Notes: a model not told the origin generated them from the letters alone. Positions 1-10,655 are shown, counted from the stretch's first letter. The stretch is 64,000 nt of DNA from Neostapfia colusana (GCA_030760725.1 JASWHV010000012.1:21900368-21964367), one strand, 5' to 3'. Translations and numbers: made by a program.

Positions 1-2160
1 GATTTCCTTGCGCTGGCGAGCTGCTTCTCTGTTCTCATCACTTGATCCCGTGCTCTTTTTGCCCACAACACCGAGAACCCTCGCTGTTTCCTCCTCCCTC
101 GCGCAAGAACTCAACAGAGGCTGCCGCGACCCCGTCGATCGCTTGGCCACCTACTAACTCGCTTGCAAGCCCCGGCTGAGCAGCAAAACAGCACCACGAA
201 ACTCTCCACGACCTCCTCGCACCATCACTGAGTGAGCTCAGCCTCCCCACACCGACAAACGAATTCTCCCACGGCGGCCGAAAGAAAAGGCGACGAGGTG
301 CTCTCATGGACAGCATCACCCAGAACATGTCACGGCCGAGCAAGACATCATTTGGACGCGCCGAGCCTCTGAAGCAGCTCACCTCCGAAGCTCAGCTCGA
401 ATCTTTGCTCATCGCCAGTGAATTTTGGGATTTTTCTCCGGCCAGCTCAAACCGAGGTTCGGGTAAGAATCTTTTAAATTCTCGCGCCATATTCGTTTAG
501 CCTCTGCAAATTGCACAAACATAATCTATACTTGCTAGCACACTTTTACTCCCCACGCCATAGCCTAAGATCGCCGGTAGAAGCTCTATTTGGAGGTTTC
601 CCGACGGCCGCACAAAATTTCACAATCGGGGGCACGATGAAAGCTATGCTAGAGCCTTTCCCGAGTCCTTGTGCGATCATGTCGAGCTTCTTTAGCATCC
701 ACTGGTGCTGTAGGGCCGACGTTCGTCGAGTTTGGCGGGCTAACACGAGGGGGCGACGTCGCCGGAGTCGGTTGATTGCCGCCGCACACCGCGAGCTAAG
801 TTGGAGGCTCTGCCGGCTCGGGTACACCACACCAGGGAGTTCCTCAAGTTGAATTAGGGCCTAACGGAAAGTTTGGGCATGGGGGATGGCCGGAGAGGTG
901 GTATCCGAGGTGCTCCGGCGAGCTCCGGCGGCGCGGGCGAGCAGGCGGCTGTAGGTTGAAGAAACTGTTGGGACCGCGTGTCAGTCACTCAGGAAGAAGA
1001 GGCCGGATCCTCTGTGGCATTGGATCAAAGTTGTGGCTGCACGGAAATAGCTCTGTGGCCCGTGTGACGTTTTTCCAGCATGTGACACGTGTCTCCCCAG
1101 ACCCACAGTCAGGATTTAAACATTTCCCGGTTTTAATTCAAATTCCAGATTTCCTTTAAACTTTAGAAGAGCATAACTTTTGCTAGGAAACTCCAAATTT
1201 AGTGATTTAAATTGTATTAGATTCAAATTGAAAAAAATCTATCCAAATATGCAACTCAATTTGTGTGAAAGTCATTATTTAATTCTGGAAAATTCTTTAA
1301 AACTTTTCGAAAAAAGAATTTTAGAGGGAGTTTGGTTCATCCAAAAATCTACAAATTTTGCCAGAATAATCCTTAGGATATTAATGAACTCCTATTAAAA
1401 TTTCAGTTCATTTGGAGTTGATTTGATTAGGATAATTGAGATTTCAAGTTCTGTGTTCAAATAAATACAGAAACATTTTCAGAGAATCGTCAAAACTTGG
1501 AAATTCAGTTCTGGGCAATTCTTAGCTCCAAAAATCCTAGGAAAAATTCATGCAGGCTCTATGAACTATAATTGAAATTTTAGTTCACTATGTTTGACAT
1601 GAACATGGGTTTTACCTCAGAATTAATTCCTTTTTTTCTTATTTGCTTAGAGAATTGTTCTAAATAAACCACTTAATGAAAAGTGCTAATTTTTGGTCCA
1701 GATGACTTTATTGTGACAAGGAACTCACATGAAAGTTTTCAGCTCCATTGGAGCTCTGGATCACCACTGTTATGTTCAACCTCTTAAGTTGATCAACACA
1801 CAAGCGAGGAAAATACTTAGCACTTGATCATTGTTGCTTAAACAAACCCAAAAAACTAGCACCAGTGTCGTTTTAAATTCTTAAATAGTGTTCCAGTTTT
1901 TAAACTTGTCATTAGAGCTTATTAGCAAAAACTTTACAATTAAATATATATGCATGTTCATAACGTGTAGCATCTACGTGAGGACTTGTGAAGGAAGTGA
2001 AGTGAGATTTCAAATACAAGGTGATCGAGTGATCAAGCCTCAAGTGATCGACGACACTAACTGATTGTAATCTTAGTCACCTGCGAAACAGGCAAGCCCC
2101 GGTTTTCATTCGAGCAGTTTTATAAAGTATTTCCATTTCTAGAGATCAGGGCTTTGAATG
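1..2160 (+). mobile_element. LTR-A, 5' part: interrupted Tekay-like Ty3/gypsy LTR
   Basis: This stretch has no convincing gene. A GC-rich block (about 1-1110) is followed by an AT-rich block (about 1120-2000), and then by a motif around 2088-2105 (GGCAAGCCCCGGTTT) that also occurs in the G3 LTRs at about 43171 and 53417. The same order of blocks is seen in the LTRs of G3 and G2. The start of the LTR lies left of the window. The sequence is broken at 2160 by element T1 and resumes at 10661. Short ORFs here (for example 511-852) show no family resemblance and are taken as chance. Expected role: U3 promoter region of a chromovirus-type element whose body lies to the left. Confidence 0.7.
2156..2160. 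repeat. Target-site duplication of T1 (GAATG), left copy
   Basis: GAATG directly precedes the TGTCGG start of the T1 LTR. It is repeated at 10656-10660 directly after the ACA end of the right LTR, which proves T1 is one insertion. Confidence 0.95.
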
Positions 2161-2228
2161 TGTCGGTACCCCCGATATGGGGTACCCCCGCGCACAGGGG
2201 AAAATGCCTAAGGACCTCGCCTTCTCTG

Positions 2229-2545
2229 CAGGGAGAGCTCCGAAGGCGCCACGTGTCCAGCGGGGCCGGACCACCCTCTCCTCAGAGGAGAGGTCCGGAC
2301 TCGCCACGTGGCCGAATGAGCCGGACCTCCCCCCTCCTTGGGGAGAGCTCCGAAGGCTCCACGTGTCCTGCAGGACCGGACCTCTCTCTCCTCAGAGGAG
2401 AGCTCTGGGCCCGTCACGTGGCCAGCAGCAGCCAGACCTCCCCCCTCCACAGGGAGAGCTCCGAAGGCTCCACGTGTCCCGCGGGACCGGACCTCCCTCT
2501 CCTCAGAGGAGAGCTCCGGGCCCGCTACGTGGCCAGCAGAGCAAC
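2229..2545 (+). repeat. Three tandem ~105-bp units with G-box and hairpin (5' LTR U3)
   Basis: Each unit has GGGAGAGCTCCGAAGG, then CCACGTGTCC, a GC-rich spacer, the palindrome CTCTCCTCAGAGGAGAG (first copy 2276-2292), and then a second CACGTG or close variant before GGCC. CACGTG is the core bound by plant bHLH and bZIP factors. The arrangement recurs in the 3' LTR (9638-9955) and, in diverged form, inside the element (6525-6790). Confidence 0.85.
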
Positions 2546-2934
2546 GCTGCCTGCCCCCGAGCGGTAGGCAGCAGGAGTAAAGACGCGCCATACCTTGCCC
2601 GTACAAGGTATTCAAGGCCCGCGCCTTCCCAAGACGCGGAGACGCGGAGCACGTCTCTGTCAGGTGCCGTTGCGCCCAGTCACATCGTAGACTAGCGCGC
2701 TGTGTCAGAGCCTGCCCGCCAATAAACACAGCGACAAGACATCCCCTGCCGCCCCTGCCATCATCAACCACTACCACTAGCTTGCGGCATGGGCAGGGCG
2801 GCAGAACGAAGACTCGGAAGCCTTCGCCAGAGACAACTACCGGCATAACTGCAGATACGGTAGACGGCAGGCAATCTCCCCGGGATCACCTGTCGGGTCC
2901 CGGGCCCACCTTGTAAGCCGCTCGAGCCTTGGAC

Positions 2935-2942
2935 TATAAAAG
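2935..2942 (+). promoter_or_regulatory. TATA box of T1 LTR
   Basis: TATAAAAG lies in a GC-rich context about 300 bp before the LTR end. The same motif occurs at 10346-10353 in the 3' LTR. It fits the U3/R promoter position. Confidence 0.7.
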
Positions 2943-3244
2943 GCTCGGGTAGGCGACGTTAGCAAGGCTTGGATCTCTCTGGACTCGCACTCTAGCCATC
3001 TCACACCTTCAAGCTCAGGACTCCGGTTCTCAGCATCAAGCAATACAGCGAGCAGCTCTGCTCACCGTGGACATAGGGTTTTACGCTCCGGCGGCCTGAA
3101 CCACGTAAAACTCCCCGTGTCAAGCTTCTCCCTCAATCGTCACTAACGCTGAAGCTCTCCGCGAGTGACTAGCCCCTCCGAAAAAGAACCTCCGCGGGCT
3201 GCCCAGAGCAGGCCCGGGGGAAGTGTCGGCTACACACTTCGACA

Positions 3245-3262
3245 TTTGGCGCGCCAGGAAGG
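3245..3262 (+). other. T1 primer-binding site
   Basis: TTTGGCGCGCCAGGAAGG follows the 5' LTR directly. The GGCGCGCCAGG core is the form usual in Tat-lineage elements and differs from the initiator-Met type (TGGTATCAGAGC) used by G2, G3, C1 and C2. The matching tRNA was not identified. Confidence 0.75.
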
Positions 3263-3300
3263 GGGATTTTCCCTTGTGCGACGAGCTTCTGCCGGCGAAG

Positions 3301-5016
3301 ATGACGAAGCTTCCTTCAACGGTGACTAGCGGGGACTACGTCTCGACACACTCTGGACGGAGTGTGTCGGCACAAGCTGGAAGCCAGCAGCCGACTCCGG
3401 CAGCGCCGACTCCGGCAAGGCAGGCTCTAGTGAGCGTGAGATCCTCTGCAGCGCTGAGCGTCCCCCACGGGGGCACGCTAGCTGCAGCAAGAGCGCTACT
3501 GCACAATCCACCTGCTGGGGACGCGCCTCAATCAGCGACCCAGCAGTGGATTCGCGAGGTAGACCGTCTCGTCATCGCCGCCGCAAACCCTCGGCTTCGG
3601 CGGGGACGATGTCCCGGCCAACCGGCTGTGTCGCTGATGCGCACGCCAACGGTAGACGGGCAGACGGCGGATTCCCGCTCCACCAGGCTCCCATTGACAG
3701 ACCTTAGGACGGAGCTGGAACGATGCCACTTGGGCAAAGATGCCCGAGTGGTCATTGAGCGACGACGAGAAAGGCGTCGCAACCAGGAGGCTGGCGACAG
3801 CATGTCGACTGCCTCGACCCAGCCTGAGGTGTAGATGTTCGCCACGCGATCTCTGCCCCAGGCATACGCCACGCAGCATATGCCCCAGCCATATGGCCTG
3901 CAAACGGCGCCCCCGGTCTATGGCGCAGCCTTGCCCATACCGGGGTACACAGTGCCAGCATTGAACCAAGCGTTCGAGGCACCAACGCCTGCAGCAACAG
4001 GAGCAGGATGTGCGGCCCTGGCGCCGCACCTTCGCTTCACGAGGTGGCTGCGCAAGTTTCGGCCGCACCTGCCCGAGAAGTACGACGGCAGTGTCAACCC
4101 GGCGGAGTTCCTCCAAATCTACTCCACCGCCATCCTTGCTGCTGGAGGAGAGGAGGCTGTCATGGCCAACTACTTCCCCATCGCCTTGACCGGCCCAGCC
4201 CGGTCTTGGCTCATGAACCTCCCCCAGGGTTCCATAACCTCTTGGGAGGAGCTCCGCCGGCAGTTCACTGCTAACTTCAGCAGCTCCTACACCCGGCCTG
4301 GCACGGAGCTCGACCTCCACGCCATCCAGCAACAACCTGGAGAGACGCTGTGCTCCTTCATCCAGCGGTTCTCCAAGGTACGGAACACCATCCCGCACAT
4401 CCAAAATGCTTTTGTGGTGGTGGCGTTCCGGCAGGGTGTCCGGGACGAGAAGATGTTTGAGAAGCTCGCGACCAGAGAGGTTCGCAACGTCTCAGAGCTC
4501 TTCAGCCTGGCGGACAAGTGCGCCAGGGCAGCTGAAGGGCGGAACTGGCACTCCATGCCAGCCTCCGAGTCAGGAGGACAGCCTGGATCTGATGCTGCTT
4601 CCTATGGAAGCGGCAAGAAGATCAGGAACCGGGGCGGTGGCAAGATGAAGCCACCGACCGCGGCTCCTGTTGCTGCAGCAGCAGCACTCAGTGGAGCTCG
4701 GGGGCCACGCCCCGACAAAAGGCAGCGACAGTCACCAGCTCCAGAGGGAGACCAAGGTGAGCTATGCCCCATGCACGGAACCAGCTACCATACTGCTGCT
4801 GAGTGCCGGGACATCCAGAGGCTCGCAGAGCGCTTCCGCAAAGGGAGGCAGCTGCGAGATGATGCCCCACCCTTCCGTCAAAGGGAGGGCAAGCAGAAGG
4901 TCGATGCCTCAGACAACGTCGGCCACCAGGTGGGGTTTCAGGAGCCTCAGAGTGCCATAAAGACGGTGCACAACGGTGAGGACTCCAGCTCCAGTGACGA
5001 CGAGCCAGGGCAGTAA
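3301..5016 (+). pseudogene. gag: T1 gag, one in-frame stop
   Basis: This is the retrotransposon capsid/nucleocapsid gene. One frame runs from the ATG at 3301 to 5016, broken only by a TAG at 3832-3834; the downstream part (3835-5016) is 393 codons. The region around 4070-4550 is a typical retrotransposon gag domain: PEKYDGSVNPAEFLQIY, then WLMNLP, SWEELRRQF, a PGETLCSFIQRFS stretch, and GVRDEK. Near 4765-4820 a Cys/His stretch (CPMHGTSYHTAAEC) stands where the Tat-lineage nucleocapsid motif lies. The ATG at 3301 is about 55 bp past the primer-binding site and opens the frame; an upstream in-frame ATG at 3223 lies inside the LTR. The protein would form virus-like particles in the cytoplasm. 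The single stop may be recent decay or may give two products. Confidence 0.85.
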
Positions 5017-5439
5017 CCGACTACGGCTGCCCCGAAAGATTTGTGGAGACTGCACTTCTGCGATATCAGCCTTGGAGAAGCTCCAAGCAGTCGCAGTAGC
5101 CCGAGCACCAGCCCCGGCGGTGCAGAACCGGGCCAGCTCTACCCGAGTGCACGTCTCTGTGCCTCAGCCTCACCTCCTGGGGGCCACCCAGGATCTGTCA
5201 ATCTCTTGACGGCCTTAGCCAGAAGGGGAAAGACATCCTGGGTCTCCCAAGAAGAGTCCGGGTCCTCCTACCTCTTGACGGCCTTAGCCAGAAGGGGAAA
5301 GTACCCCGGGGCTCCCGGGAGAAGGCGCGCAGGACCCGCTCCAGCATGATGATATCAACCTCGTCGGCAAGGCACCATTGCAGGCAACACCCCACAACGC
5401 ACGGCCCGGCTGGTGCCCCGACACTATCGCCAAAGGACC

Positions 5440-5680
5440 AAGCGCGTCAGGGAGCTGCAAGAAGGCGACCTGGTGCTGCGGCATATACTTTTCCGCGAAG
5501 GACCTATAAACTCTCCCCCAGCCGGGAAGGCCCCTTCCCGGCCATGAAAGTTGCCGTCCCAGGTACATACGCCTTTCCACCAAGGATGGGATCCGCTCCC
5601 GAACCCTTGGAGCATGGAACGTCACAGTAAGTTCTACCTCCTGAGCATTAGTGGAACAGGCCTTTACCTTTCTGTAATAA
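5440..5680 (+). pseudogene. pol: T1 pol remnant: C-terminal end only
   Basis: Shortly after gag the sequence passes directly to what looks like the extreme end of Tat-lineage pol. It has a stretch reading RVRELQEGDLVLR, then EGPF, a PGTY stretch, and a KFYLL-like end in shifting frames. These are the usual terminal motifs after the integrase core. Protease, reverse transcriptase, RNase H and the integrase core are absent. At least two frame changes are needed to read it. 5017-5440 is GC-rich filler with two copies of a short repeat (CTCTTGACGGCCTTAGCC at about 5202 and 5272). AATAAA occurs at 5676-5681. Confidence 0.7.
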
Positions 5681-7089
5681 ATCCCATAGAGTTCAGGAAC
5701 AGTGCTCGGAGCAGCTAAGCCTCAGGTGATGGTCCAGGACTACGTCCAGCTTGGCCTGGTTCTGACACCAAGCGTGTAGAGTCTTGCTTCCCTTCTTAAT
5801 GGGGCGGGTCGTTGCCTCCATGTACAGCCTGCCTTCCTCCTATGGGCATTTACACAGAAACCTGTTCTACCACGCTCTCACTTATGTGCTCATTTAAATT
5901 ACGCATTAATTTTTATGACCGCACTTTCTATGTATGCGCACTGTACATTTAGCTCCCCTTTCCGGCTCTCATCCATAGTCAGCATTTGCTATCCTACCGA
6001 AGGCGGTTGCGCTTGAGGCACCTGCCGATGGCCAGGGGGCCTCTCGGGCCTCCCCCAGTCAGGTGTTGTGGTGCCAGTTGGTCACCTCCAGGAAAGGCCT
6101 GCGCCGTGCAAGGGGGGTCCAGGGTGCGTATCCTCCTTAGTCGGCTCCGTACCCAAAACGTGCGCACCCTGCCCTCCGGAGGTCCAGGGGAGTACAACCG
6201 CTTTGCCTGGTTCCGTACCCAAAGCCTCTGCACTCTGCCTCCCCAGTGTACGGTCCGGTATTAGGGGCCGGACGGTCGTACCCTGACCCCGGAGGGAGCC
6301 GGAGCCCCGGTGCCTTGCGCACAGAATTGCCCAAGCCCCCTATACCGGACTAGGACCGTAAGCCGAATAAGACTAAGAGACGGGGAGGGGTGAACCCCTC
6401 GAGGAGAATTACGCTTCCTCTACCTGTGTGCAGGACCTCCAGGTTCTAGCTACGGGGACCGCATGAAGGGGGGAGCAAGGAGCTATCGACTACTCCAGCG
6501 CAAGACCGGAGGATCCGGGTTTCGCCCCTTCTGCAGGGACGAGTTCCGAAGGCCCCACATGTCCAGCTGGGCCGGAGCTCCCCTCTCCTCTGGAGAAGCT
6601 CCGGGCCCGCCATGTGGCCGGCAGAAGCCAGACCTCCCACTCCGTGGGGGGGGGGAGCTCCGAAGGCTCCACGTGTCCCACGGGGCTGGACCTCCCTCTC
6701 CTCAGAGGGGAGCTCCGGGCCCGCCACGTGGTCAGCAGATCCGGACTTCCCCATTCTCATGGGGTGAGTTCCGGAGACCTTCGGGGCCCTTAATACAATA
6801 AGGACCCGGGCAAGGTGTCTGTGCAGAGCTTCGAGATTGGTGAAGGCCTCTAAGTACCTTGCGAAGCTAAGGGCTCGGCCAGGCAAAACCAAGAACAAGA
6901 CAAGGGCACACAGATACAAAAAGTCACAAGAGTCTATTTATTCAAGGCTCCATGAGCTGGACTACAGACTCGATAAAAAAAGGGGGAGATACAAGTCCTA
7001 GGGTTCCCCTGGCTCGCGCCGGAACCTAGAGGCTACAAGGGCGGCCACATCCCAGACTTCAGCCCTGGTGGTTTCCTCCCGCTCCGTGG
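5681..7089. other. T1 internal non-coding region
   Basis: No sense gene is visible. Two imperfect repeats centred on CCGTACCCAAA occur at about 6141-6176 and 6210-6243. 6525-6790 holds a diverged copy of the LTR tandem units. ORFs such as 6463-6801 and 6446-6919 are simply readings of those repeats. The region lies downstream of the antisense gene and could hold its 3' UTR. Confidence 0.6.
6525..6790 (+). repeat. Internal copy of the LTR G-box/hairpin units
   Basis: About two and a half units match the LTR arrays: GAGTTCCGAAGG, GGAGAAGCTCCGGGCCC, CCACGTGTCC, a CTCTCCTCAGAGG half-palindrome and CCACGTGG. Identity to the LTR units is clear but lower than between the LTRs. No LTR ends flank it. 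Confidence 0.75.
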
Positions 7090-9093
7090 CAGGGCCCTAT
7101 CTCGCTGGCTCTAGTGAGAAGGAAGGGTCCCGACTCCTGAAGCATGCCAACACGTGCGTGGCAACCTCCATGGCTAGGCCCCATCCCTCTGCCTCGAGCT
7201 CATCGGCGACCACCGCATCTAGCCTGCTCAGCTTGGCACCGATTGACTCGAGCGTGGGGATCACCTCGGCCACCTTTAGCGCAGGGGCCGCCGTCTTCAC
7301 CGTGCTGAAGCCAAGGGGGACCAGGGTGGACCCTGCCTGGTCGACGAAGCTCGAGACCGCACGGGCATCGGAAGACCGCGAGGCCAAGAGCTCCTCTACC
7401 TCGCGGCGGGCTGCCAGCAAGGCGTCATGAGAATTCCTTCTCCTTGGCCGCCAGGGAGCTTTCCCGAAGGCAGAGAGTCTGGGCAAGCCGCTCCAACTCT
7501 AAAGCCCGGAAGTCGGCAGCCAGCTCCCGATCTAGGATCGCCTGGCGCTCCCGGGAGACCTGCTCCTCCCTCGTGGCAATTTATGCCTTCCGGGCCTCTA
7601 GCTCCGTAGCCCGGGCTAGCAGGTCGCCCTCGCTCACCGCCAGCCACGCGGCAACTCTCTCCGCCTCGGCCGCCACGGAGCGCTCCTGACCCGCAACGGC
7701 GCGCTCATGGCGCGCCAGCCTCTGCCGCACCTCCTCCAGGGCAGAGAAGTTCTCCTCGACCCGGGCATGCGCCTCAAGGGCCTCCTTGTGGAGCCACCGC
7801 GTCTCGGAGTCCAGACGGTCGACGACCCGCTTCTGTTGGTCGAGGAGCGCCTCCATGATATCAAGCGACTCCCGCCTGGAGTCGAGCTCCCCTTGACCTT
7901 CGCAGTCCGCTCCCTCAAAAGGTTCCCCCAGGTGAGGAGGCGAACCCTCTCAACAACCTGCTCCTCTCGCTCGCGACCGAGCACAGCCAAGACCCGCCAG
8001 ACGCTTGTCTGGGCGAGCACGAGAGCGTCTGCCAGGGGCAGTGGGGCAGCAGAGGCCGGGGCGGCGCCCCCGACCTCCTCCACCACGTCGTCTTCAAGAG
8101 AAGACGACGCACCGGCAACTGAGATGAGACGCCGGTCAGGAGAAGCTGGCGCCGGGACAGGCTCGCTCCCATCACGCTCTGGTTCGATGCCCACCGTAAG
8201 GCCGGTGGCAGTTCCTTCCGCTCTGGCAACAAGAGGCGGAACTTTGACAGCCGGACCCGCCGAACCCTCACCGACAGCTGGCTCCTGAGCCGGTGAAGAA
8301 GGACGAGTGGAGGGAGTCGACGCTTCCATAGAAGCCGGGCCGACTGGTACAGGAGGAACTTGTGCTGGCTTGGGGGCCGCGGCAACCGTCTCGGCAAGAC
8401 GAGTCGACGCTGCCATAGAATCCGGGCTGACCGGTACAGGAGAAACTTGCGCTGGCTTGGGTGCCGCGGCAACCGTCCCGGCTTCCGAGCGCTGCGGCGC
8501 AGACCCCCCGTCAGTCGGGGATGGCCGGGAAACAGGAGCGTTACCGGAACTCGGGGAGTCCCTGCAAACATGAGAAACTCCTAGGTTAAGAAAAGACGAA
8601 GAGAACACAAGCTCAAGAACCCGGTAGGCGTCACTTACCGAGAGACACGGGCGCTCCAACGGGCTCTGAACCCCGGCTTCCGAGCCGGGGTAGGACCACT
8701 AGAGCCTGCCGTCGCCGCCGACGGCTGCCCCGCAGTTGCCCGGATTGACGGAGCAGTGGATGCTTCTGAAGCCCCCCTCGATGCCGGCCTGGCTCCTGAA
8801 GCCCGAGGCGCCTGAGTTCTTGGATCGTCCCTGGGCACCGACACATCAGCAGTTTCCTTCGAGACTCCACCGCCTGAGGAGGGAGGACGCGACGCCCAGG
8901 AACTTTCAGCCCGTCGTCGCTCAAGAGGAGTCCCGTCGGGATGATGAGCCCGAGACCTCTTGGGGTCGCCACCGGATGGGGTGCCATCTCCAGAAGCAGG
9001 GCGCGCAGGCGCCCTGGATCCCTGACTCGGCGCAGCCGCCGCCGCCGGAGGAGATCGAGCGCACTTCTTCTCCGGAGGCGGATTGGAAGCCAT
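7090..9093 (-). pseudogene. T1 antisense gene (extra ORF), spliced, coiled-coil, decayed
   Basis: Read on the minus strand, the ATG at 9093 lies in a strong context (GCCATGG). Exon 1 (9093-8639) encodes a Pro/Ala/Ser/Arg-rich low-complexity region. A 77-bp GT-AG intron (8638-8562) joins in frame to exon 2, which begins DSPSSGNAPVSR. Exon 2 goes on through Pro/Ala-rich repeats (AAAPKPAQV twice) into an acidic stretch. A one-base shift near 7895-7905 leads into a coiled-coil region (MEALLDQQKRVVDRLDSE at about 7856). A TAA at about 7580 and another shift near 7430 precede the C-terminal part (ATHVLACFRSRDPSFSLEP, ending near 7097). The overall plan matches antisense ORFs of grass Tat elements as I know them. 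Function is unknown. The breaks suggest this copy no longer makes the full protein. Confidence 0.7.
8562..8638 (-). other. Putative 77-bp spliceosomal intron in antisense gene
   Basis: The donor is CG|GTAAGT and the acceptor is TTTGCAG|GG, both on the minus strand. Exon 1 runs into a stop (TAA) if unspliced. Splicing joins the long exon-1 frame to the long exon-2 frame without a shift. It is at the short end of usual plant intron length. Confidence 0.7.
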
Positions 9094-9176
9094 GGCAGAA
9101 GACAAAGGCGCAGGAACTCAAGGAAAGTGCAAGCGCTGGGAAGTGCGAAGGGAAGCCACAATGCGGGTAAGATCCC

Positions 9177-9185
9177 CTTTTAATA
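9177..9185 (-). promoter_or_regulatory. Possible TATA box of antisense gene
   Basis: TATTAAAAG on the minus strand lies 84 bp upstream of the antisense ATG, in otherwise GC-rich DNA. Position and composition suit a core promoter; nothing else supports it. Confidence 0.4.
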
Positions 9186-9550
9186 CTTCCCAGGTGCGAT
9201 TCAAAGCGATTCGAAACTCTTCGAATACGCCGCTTGGGCAACCGCTTCCGCTCCAAGACCAAGCGTCAATGATAAGTGGACCCAAGTCGTCCAGTTGAAG
9301 CGGTGGGCCAAGAAGTCAGTCTCCCAAGGAGACGAGCTGGCAAGACGCTTCTGCGGTTCCCGAAAAAAGAGCTGTGACGTGCAGTAGTGGCAGCCTTGGG
9401 AACCACCGCAGTAAAAGCAACCATCAAGTGGGCACACGCTCCCACGATCCCGCGGCTGTTCGTGCTCCGGCTACGGTCAATGCGGGACTTAGAGAAGGTG
9501 CGCGGAATGGAAGAGATGGAGGCCCCACCTCGGGCTCGCTATCTCCCCCG

Positions 9551-9569
9551 AGATGGGCCCGGGGGCCAC
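9551..9569 (+). other. T1 polypurine-tract region
   Basis: AGATGGGCCCGGGGGCCAC lies directly before the 3' LTR. It is G-rich but interrupted, as is usual in Tat-lineage elements. It primes plus-strand DNA synthesis. Confidence 0.6.
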
Positions 9570-10655
9570 TGTCGGTACCCTCGATATGGGGTACCCCCGC
9601 GCACAGGGGAAAATGCCAAAGGACCTCGCCCTTCTCCGCAGGGAGAGCTCCGAAGGCACCACGTGTCCAGCGGGGCCGGACCTCCCTCTCCTCAGAGGAG
9701 AGCTCCGGACCCGCCACGTGGCCAACTGAGCCGGACCTCCCCCCTCCGTGGGGAGAGCTCCGAAGGCTCCACGTGTCCTGCGGAACTGGACCTCCCTCTC
9801 CTTAGAGGAGAGCTCTGGGCCCTCCACGTGGCCAGCAGCAGCCGGACCTCCCCTCTACACGGGGAGAGCTCCGAAGGCTCCACGTGTCCCACGGGGCCGG
9901 GCCTCCCTCTCCTCAGAGGAGAGCTCCGGGCCCGTCACGTGAGCCAGCAGAGCAACGCTGCCTGCCCCCGAGCGGTAGGCAGCAGGAGTAAAGACGCACC
10001 ATACCTTGCCCGTACAAGGTATTCAAGGCTCGCGCCTTCCCAATACGCGGAGACGCGGAGCACGCCTCTGTCAGGAGCCGTTGCGCCCAGTCACATCGCA
10101 GACTGACGCGCTGTGTCAGAGCCTGCCCGCCAATAAACACAGCGACAAGACATCACCTGCCGCCCCTGCCATCATCAACCACTACCACTAGCTTGCGGCA
10201 TGGGCAGGGCGGCAGAACGAAGACTCGGAAGCCTTTGCTAGAGAAAACTACCGGCATAACTGCAGATACGGTAGATGGCAAGCAATCTCCCCGGGACCAC
10301 CTTTCGGGTCCCAGGCCCACCTTGTAAGCCGCTCGAGCCTTGGACTATAAAAGGCTCGGGTAGGCGACATTAGCAAGGGTTCAAACTCTGTGGACTCGCA
10401 CTCTAGCCATCTCACACCTTCAGGCTCAGGACTCCGGTTCTGAGCAGCAAGCAATACAGCGAGCAGCTCTGCTCACCGTGGACGTAGGGTTTTACGCTCA
10501 GGCAGCCTGAACCATGTAAAACTCCCCGTGTCAAGTTTCTCCCTCAATCGTCCCTAACGCTGAAGCTCTCCGCGAGTGACTAGCCCCTCTGAAAAAGAAC
10601 CTCCACGGGCTGCCCAGAGCAGGCCCGGGTGAAATGTCGGCTACACACTTCGACA
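9570..10655 (+). repeat. T1 3' LTR
   Basis: It begins TGTCGGTACC, ends TTCGACA and is 1,086 bp long. It contains the three G-box units (about 9638-9955) and TATAAAAG at 10346-10353. About 65 differences from the 5' LTR were counted by eye, many of them C/T or G/A changes. Confidence 0.95.

Larger units (their letters stand above)
2161..3244 (+). repeat. T1 5' LTR
   Basis: It begins TGTCGGTACC and ends TTCGACA, and is 1,084 bp long. The first 400 bp hold three tandem units rich in CACGTG and a 17-bp palindrome. A TATA box lies at 2935-2942. It matches 9570-10655 throughout with about 6% differences. Confidence 0.95.
2161..10655 (+). mobile_element. T1: non-autonomous Tat-lineage Ty3/gypsy element
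   Basis: This 8,495-bp element has LTRs of 1,084 and 1,086 bp, a primer-binding site of the GGCGCGCCAGG type, a gag gene and a polypurine tract. An antisense reading frame lies between the pol remnant and the 3' LTR. Almost all of pol is missing: only the last 60 or so codons survive, at about 5440-5640. Gag sequence and layout match the Tat/Grande/Retand lineage of grasses, where extra antisense ORFs before the 3' LTR are known. The LTRs differ at roughly 65 of 1,085 positions by eye (about 6%), so the insertion is old, but both ends and the target duplication are intact. It sits inside LTR-A. Confidence 0.92.

Noticed and set aside
2208..2846. Minus-strand 212-codon open frame in the T1 LTR
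   Set aside because: It is made by the tandem G-box units, whose length keeps several frames open. The same happens in the other LTR and at 6446-6919.
3532..4404. Long minus-strand open frame (290 codons) opposite T1 gag
   Set aside because: It is the reverse reading of GC-rich gag coding sequence and shows no domain or start context of its own.
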